Assembly (NCBI GenBank): GCA_934376945.1
Contig: CAKRPI010000119.1
Coordinates: forward strand, 1-5,506
Length of the DNA stretch: 5,506 nt
From: an uncultured Lachnospiraceae bacterium
GTDB taxonomy: Bacteria; Bacillota; Clostridia; Lachnospirales; Lachnospiraceae
Direction: 5' to 3'
The translations under genes and the position numbers were made by a program. This document shows, piece after piece, positions 4,363 to 5,506 of the stretch (the first letter of the stretch is position 1; every line of letters begins with the position of its first letter). The notes below the pieces were generated by a model, which saw only the letters and a list, made by a program, of their open reading frames with translations, did not search any database and was not told where the DNA came from.

Positions 4363-5184
4363 ATGAATATTCAGGAAGTGGCAAAGCAGGCCGCGGATAT
4401 TGTAATACGGTACTATCAGAATGATATACAGCCGTTTCTGGACGCATGCGATGAGGATGTATTATGGATCGGACCGGCAGAGAATCAGATCATACGAACG
4501 AGAGAAGCGCTGGTAGCAGCGTTTGCGGCGGAGAAAAATGATCTGAGGTTTGAAGTTTATGATCTCAGGGTGATTCCGGTTTCCACCACAAACAATCATG
4601 TATGTGAGATCGTTCTGATTTTTACTGTAGATACAATCTGGCCGGATAATAGTGTAAACAGGGTGAAACAGCGGATCCAGCTGACCGTGGTTGAACGAAG
4701 AGGCGCAATCCGGCTTCGGCTCTGCCATATCTCAAATGCGATCGTGTATGATGAACGTGACACGATTTATCCGCTCCATTATGAGTCGGATTACAAGAAA
4801 TTTACGCTTGCCGGGGAGCAGCGTTCGGAGAGGATTCAGATCAAGAGTATTAATAAGGCGCTCCTGTTTCTGAACAGCAAACAGATTTTATATGCGGAGA
4901 CTGCCAGAAGCCATACGGTGATCCATACGATGGAAGGAGATTACGAGTCAGTGGAAAGTCTGCAAATGCTGATGAACCGTTATCCGGAGCTGTTTGTACG
5001 CTGCCATGCAAGCTATCTGATCAATCCACAGTACGTAACGGAAATCAGGCGTTTCCGGGTTCGGCTGGAAAACGGCATTGAGCTTCCGATTCCGGAGAAG
5101 AAATACATGGCAGTAAAAGCAGAGCTTCAGAGGCGGTGCGTCAGCGTGGATTCGGAGGAGACAAATCAGGAGACTGCCAGGTGA
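4363..5184 (+). CDS. NTF2/SnoaL-like - LytTR transcriptional regulator
   Basis: A 273-residue predicted cytoplasmic regulator. Residues about 5-135 look like an NTF2/SnoaL-type cone fold: an N-terminal helix, YYQNDIQPFLDACDEDVLWIGP (18-39), then REALVAAF and alternating strands to CHISNAIVYDE. That pocket may bind a small molecule or mediate dimerisation. Residues about 167-258 are a LytTR DNA-binding domain, with ILYAETARSHTVIHT (175-189), the hallmark FVRCHASYLINPQYV (211-225) and LPIPEKKY (241-248). There is no phosphoacceptor receiver domain and no adjacent histidine kinase, so it is not a standard two-component regulator. The ATG at 4363 has AGGAG 8 nt upstream. The gene lies behind a c-di-GMP riboswitch and is divergent from the transporter/opine dehydrogenase operon, its most obvious candidate target. 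Domain calls are firm for LytTR and good for NTF2-like; the ligand is unknown. Confidence 0.88.
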   Translation: MNIQEVAKQAADIVIRYYQNDIQPFLDACDEDVLWIGPAENQIIRTREALVAAFAAEKNDLRFEVYDLRVIPVSTTNNHVCEIVLIFTVDTIWPDNSVNRVKQRIQLTVVERRGAIRLRLCHISNAIVYDERDTIYPLHYESDYKKFTLAGEQRSERIQIKSINKALLFLNSKQILYAETARSHTVIHTMEGDYESVESLQMLMNRYPELFVRCHASYLINPQYVTEIRRFRVRLENGIELPIPEKKYMAVKAELQRRCVSVDSEETNQETAR

Positions 5185-5192
5185 GAAGAAAT

Positions 5193-5216
5193 CAGAAGAG
5201 AAGCCAGAAGAGAAGC
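5193..5216 (+). repeat. Exact tandem duplication of a 12-bp unit just after the LytTR gene
   Basis: CAGAAGAGAAGC occurs twice in immediate succession (5193-5204 and 5205-5216), starting 8 bp after the stop codon in a purine-rich stretch. It is probably a replication-slippage product in non-coding DNA. Confidence 0.6.
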
Positions 5217-5288
5217 TGCTCGGAGTGGCGCTGTGCAGACAGGGAAAAGAAGAGTAAAACAGTATCATGATTTGTGCAATTCATGCAA

Positions 5289-5316
5289 AAGAGGGGAGAA
5301 TTTTTTCTCCCCTCTT
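5289..5316 (+). terminator. Strong hairpin terminator after the LytTR gene
   Basis: A perfect 12-bp stem, AAGAGGGGAGAA (5289-5300) with TTCTCCCCTCTT (5305-5316), has a TTTT loop, about 105 nt after the stop codon. The plus-strand U-run is poor (TTGTACTTT), while the minus strand continues into TTTT. It may act in both directions, or mainly as a hairpin-driven terminator. Its 3' arm overlaps the -35 of the next promoter. Confidence 0.75.
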
Positions 5317-5343
5317 GTACTTTCCGTCAGAGTGTGCTATCAT
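5315..5343 (+). promoter_or_regulatory. Promoter for the cobalamin-riboswitch transcript
   Basis: TTGTAC (5315-5320), a 17-bp spacer, then TATCAT (5338-5343) preceded by TGC, an extended -10. The predicted start near 5350 is about 45 nt before the aptamer. The -35 is weak (three of six consensus bases) and shares two bases with the preceding terminator stem. Confidence 0.55.
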
Positions 5344-5392
5344 ACTGCCAGAAGCGCCGGAATGCAGGCGTTCCGAAATAAAACTGAATAAG

Positions 5393-5506
5393 GAAACTTC
5401 AGGTGCCGTTTTCTCTGCAAAAGACCGAAGCAGAGAAACGGGTAAAAGAGAAGCAGGTGAAAGTCCTGCGCGATCTCGTCACTGTAAGCAGGGAGCAAGG
5501 CCATTA
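5393..5506 (+). ncRNA. Cobalamin riboswitch (3' end cut by the window edge)
   Basis: The segment carries the conserved parts of the cobalamin (B12) aptamer in order. The 5' box TTCAGGTGCC is at 5398-5407. A side stem follows: TTTCTCTGC (5410-5418) with GCAGAGAAA (5430-5438), extended by CCG/CGG. Next come GGGTAAAAGAGAAG and the hairpin GCAGG (5453-5457) TGAAAGT CCTGC (5465-5469). The core GTCACTGT (5478-5485) then runs into GTAAGCAGGGAGCAAGG. The last part of the aptamer, the kissing-loop partner and the expression platform are beyond the window. The downstream gene is likely for B12 or cobalt uptake, B12 synthesis, or a B12-independent enzyme, but nothing of it is visible. Confidence 0.92.

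Noticed and set aside
4241..4728. Minus-strand open frames across the LytTR leader and 5' half of the gene
   Set aside because: They lie opposite the riboswitch terminator, leader and a well-supported coding gene, have no recognisable domain and no ribosome binding site of note.
5185..5389. In-frame open stretch after the LytTR TGA, as if the stop interrupts a longer protein
   Set aside because: The stretch is low-complexity (EEIRREARREAAR-like), then reads through the terminator hairpin and promoter. LytTR proteins normally end soon after the domain, so the TGA is accepted as the real stop.

Overview
The window looks like chromosomal DNA from a Gram-positive anaerobe of the class Clostridia, most likely Lachnospiraceae-like. 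This rests on the style of the proteins, strong AGGAG-type ribosome binding sites, intrinsic terminators, a Firmicutes-style cyclic-di-GMP-I riboswitch and a clostridial-looking cobalamin riboswitch. The assignment is inference; there is no 16S rRNA or other marker gene.

Left and centre (minus strand, 3903 down to 1). This is one apparent operon, read right to left: an exported amino-acid-type substrate-binding protein (3903-3055), an octopine/nopaline (opine) dehydrogenase-family enzyme (3038-2016), an ABC ATPase (1707-961), a first permease (961-266) and the first 61 codons of a second permease (185-1, cut by the window edge). A near-consensus promoter with a 17-bp spacer (3987-4015) drives it, with two perfect palindromes in or just downstream of it. 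Between the dehydrogenase and ATPase genes lies a gene-free stretch of about 308 bp. It is mostly a 212-bp non-coding, foldback-rich element (1734-1945) with imperfect terminal inverted repeats and a flanking 7-bp direct repeat, i.e. a MITE-like insertion.

Right of centre (plus strand, 4073-5316). A divergent transcription unit begins with an extended -10 promoter, then a cyclic-di-GMP-I (GEMM-I) aptamer and an intrinsic terminator. The gene that follows (4363-5184) encodes a one-piece regulator with an NTF2/SnoaL-like N-terminal domain and a LytTR DNA-binding domain. A strong hairpin terminator ends the unit.

Right edge (5315-5506). A second promoter, whose -35 overlaps the 3' arm of that terminator hairpin, leads into a cobalamin riboswitch truncated by the window edge. 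The gene it controls lies outside.

Proposed logic (inference): c-di-GMP sets the level of the LytTR regulator through transcription attenuation. The regulator is well placed to control the divergent operon, which imports an amino-acid-like compound and processes it with an opine dehydrogenase. Direct regulation, the transported ligand and the direction of the dehydrogenase reaction cannot be read from the sequence.
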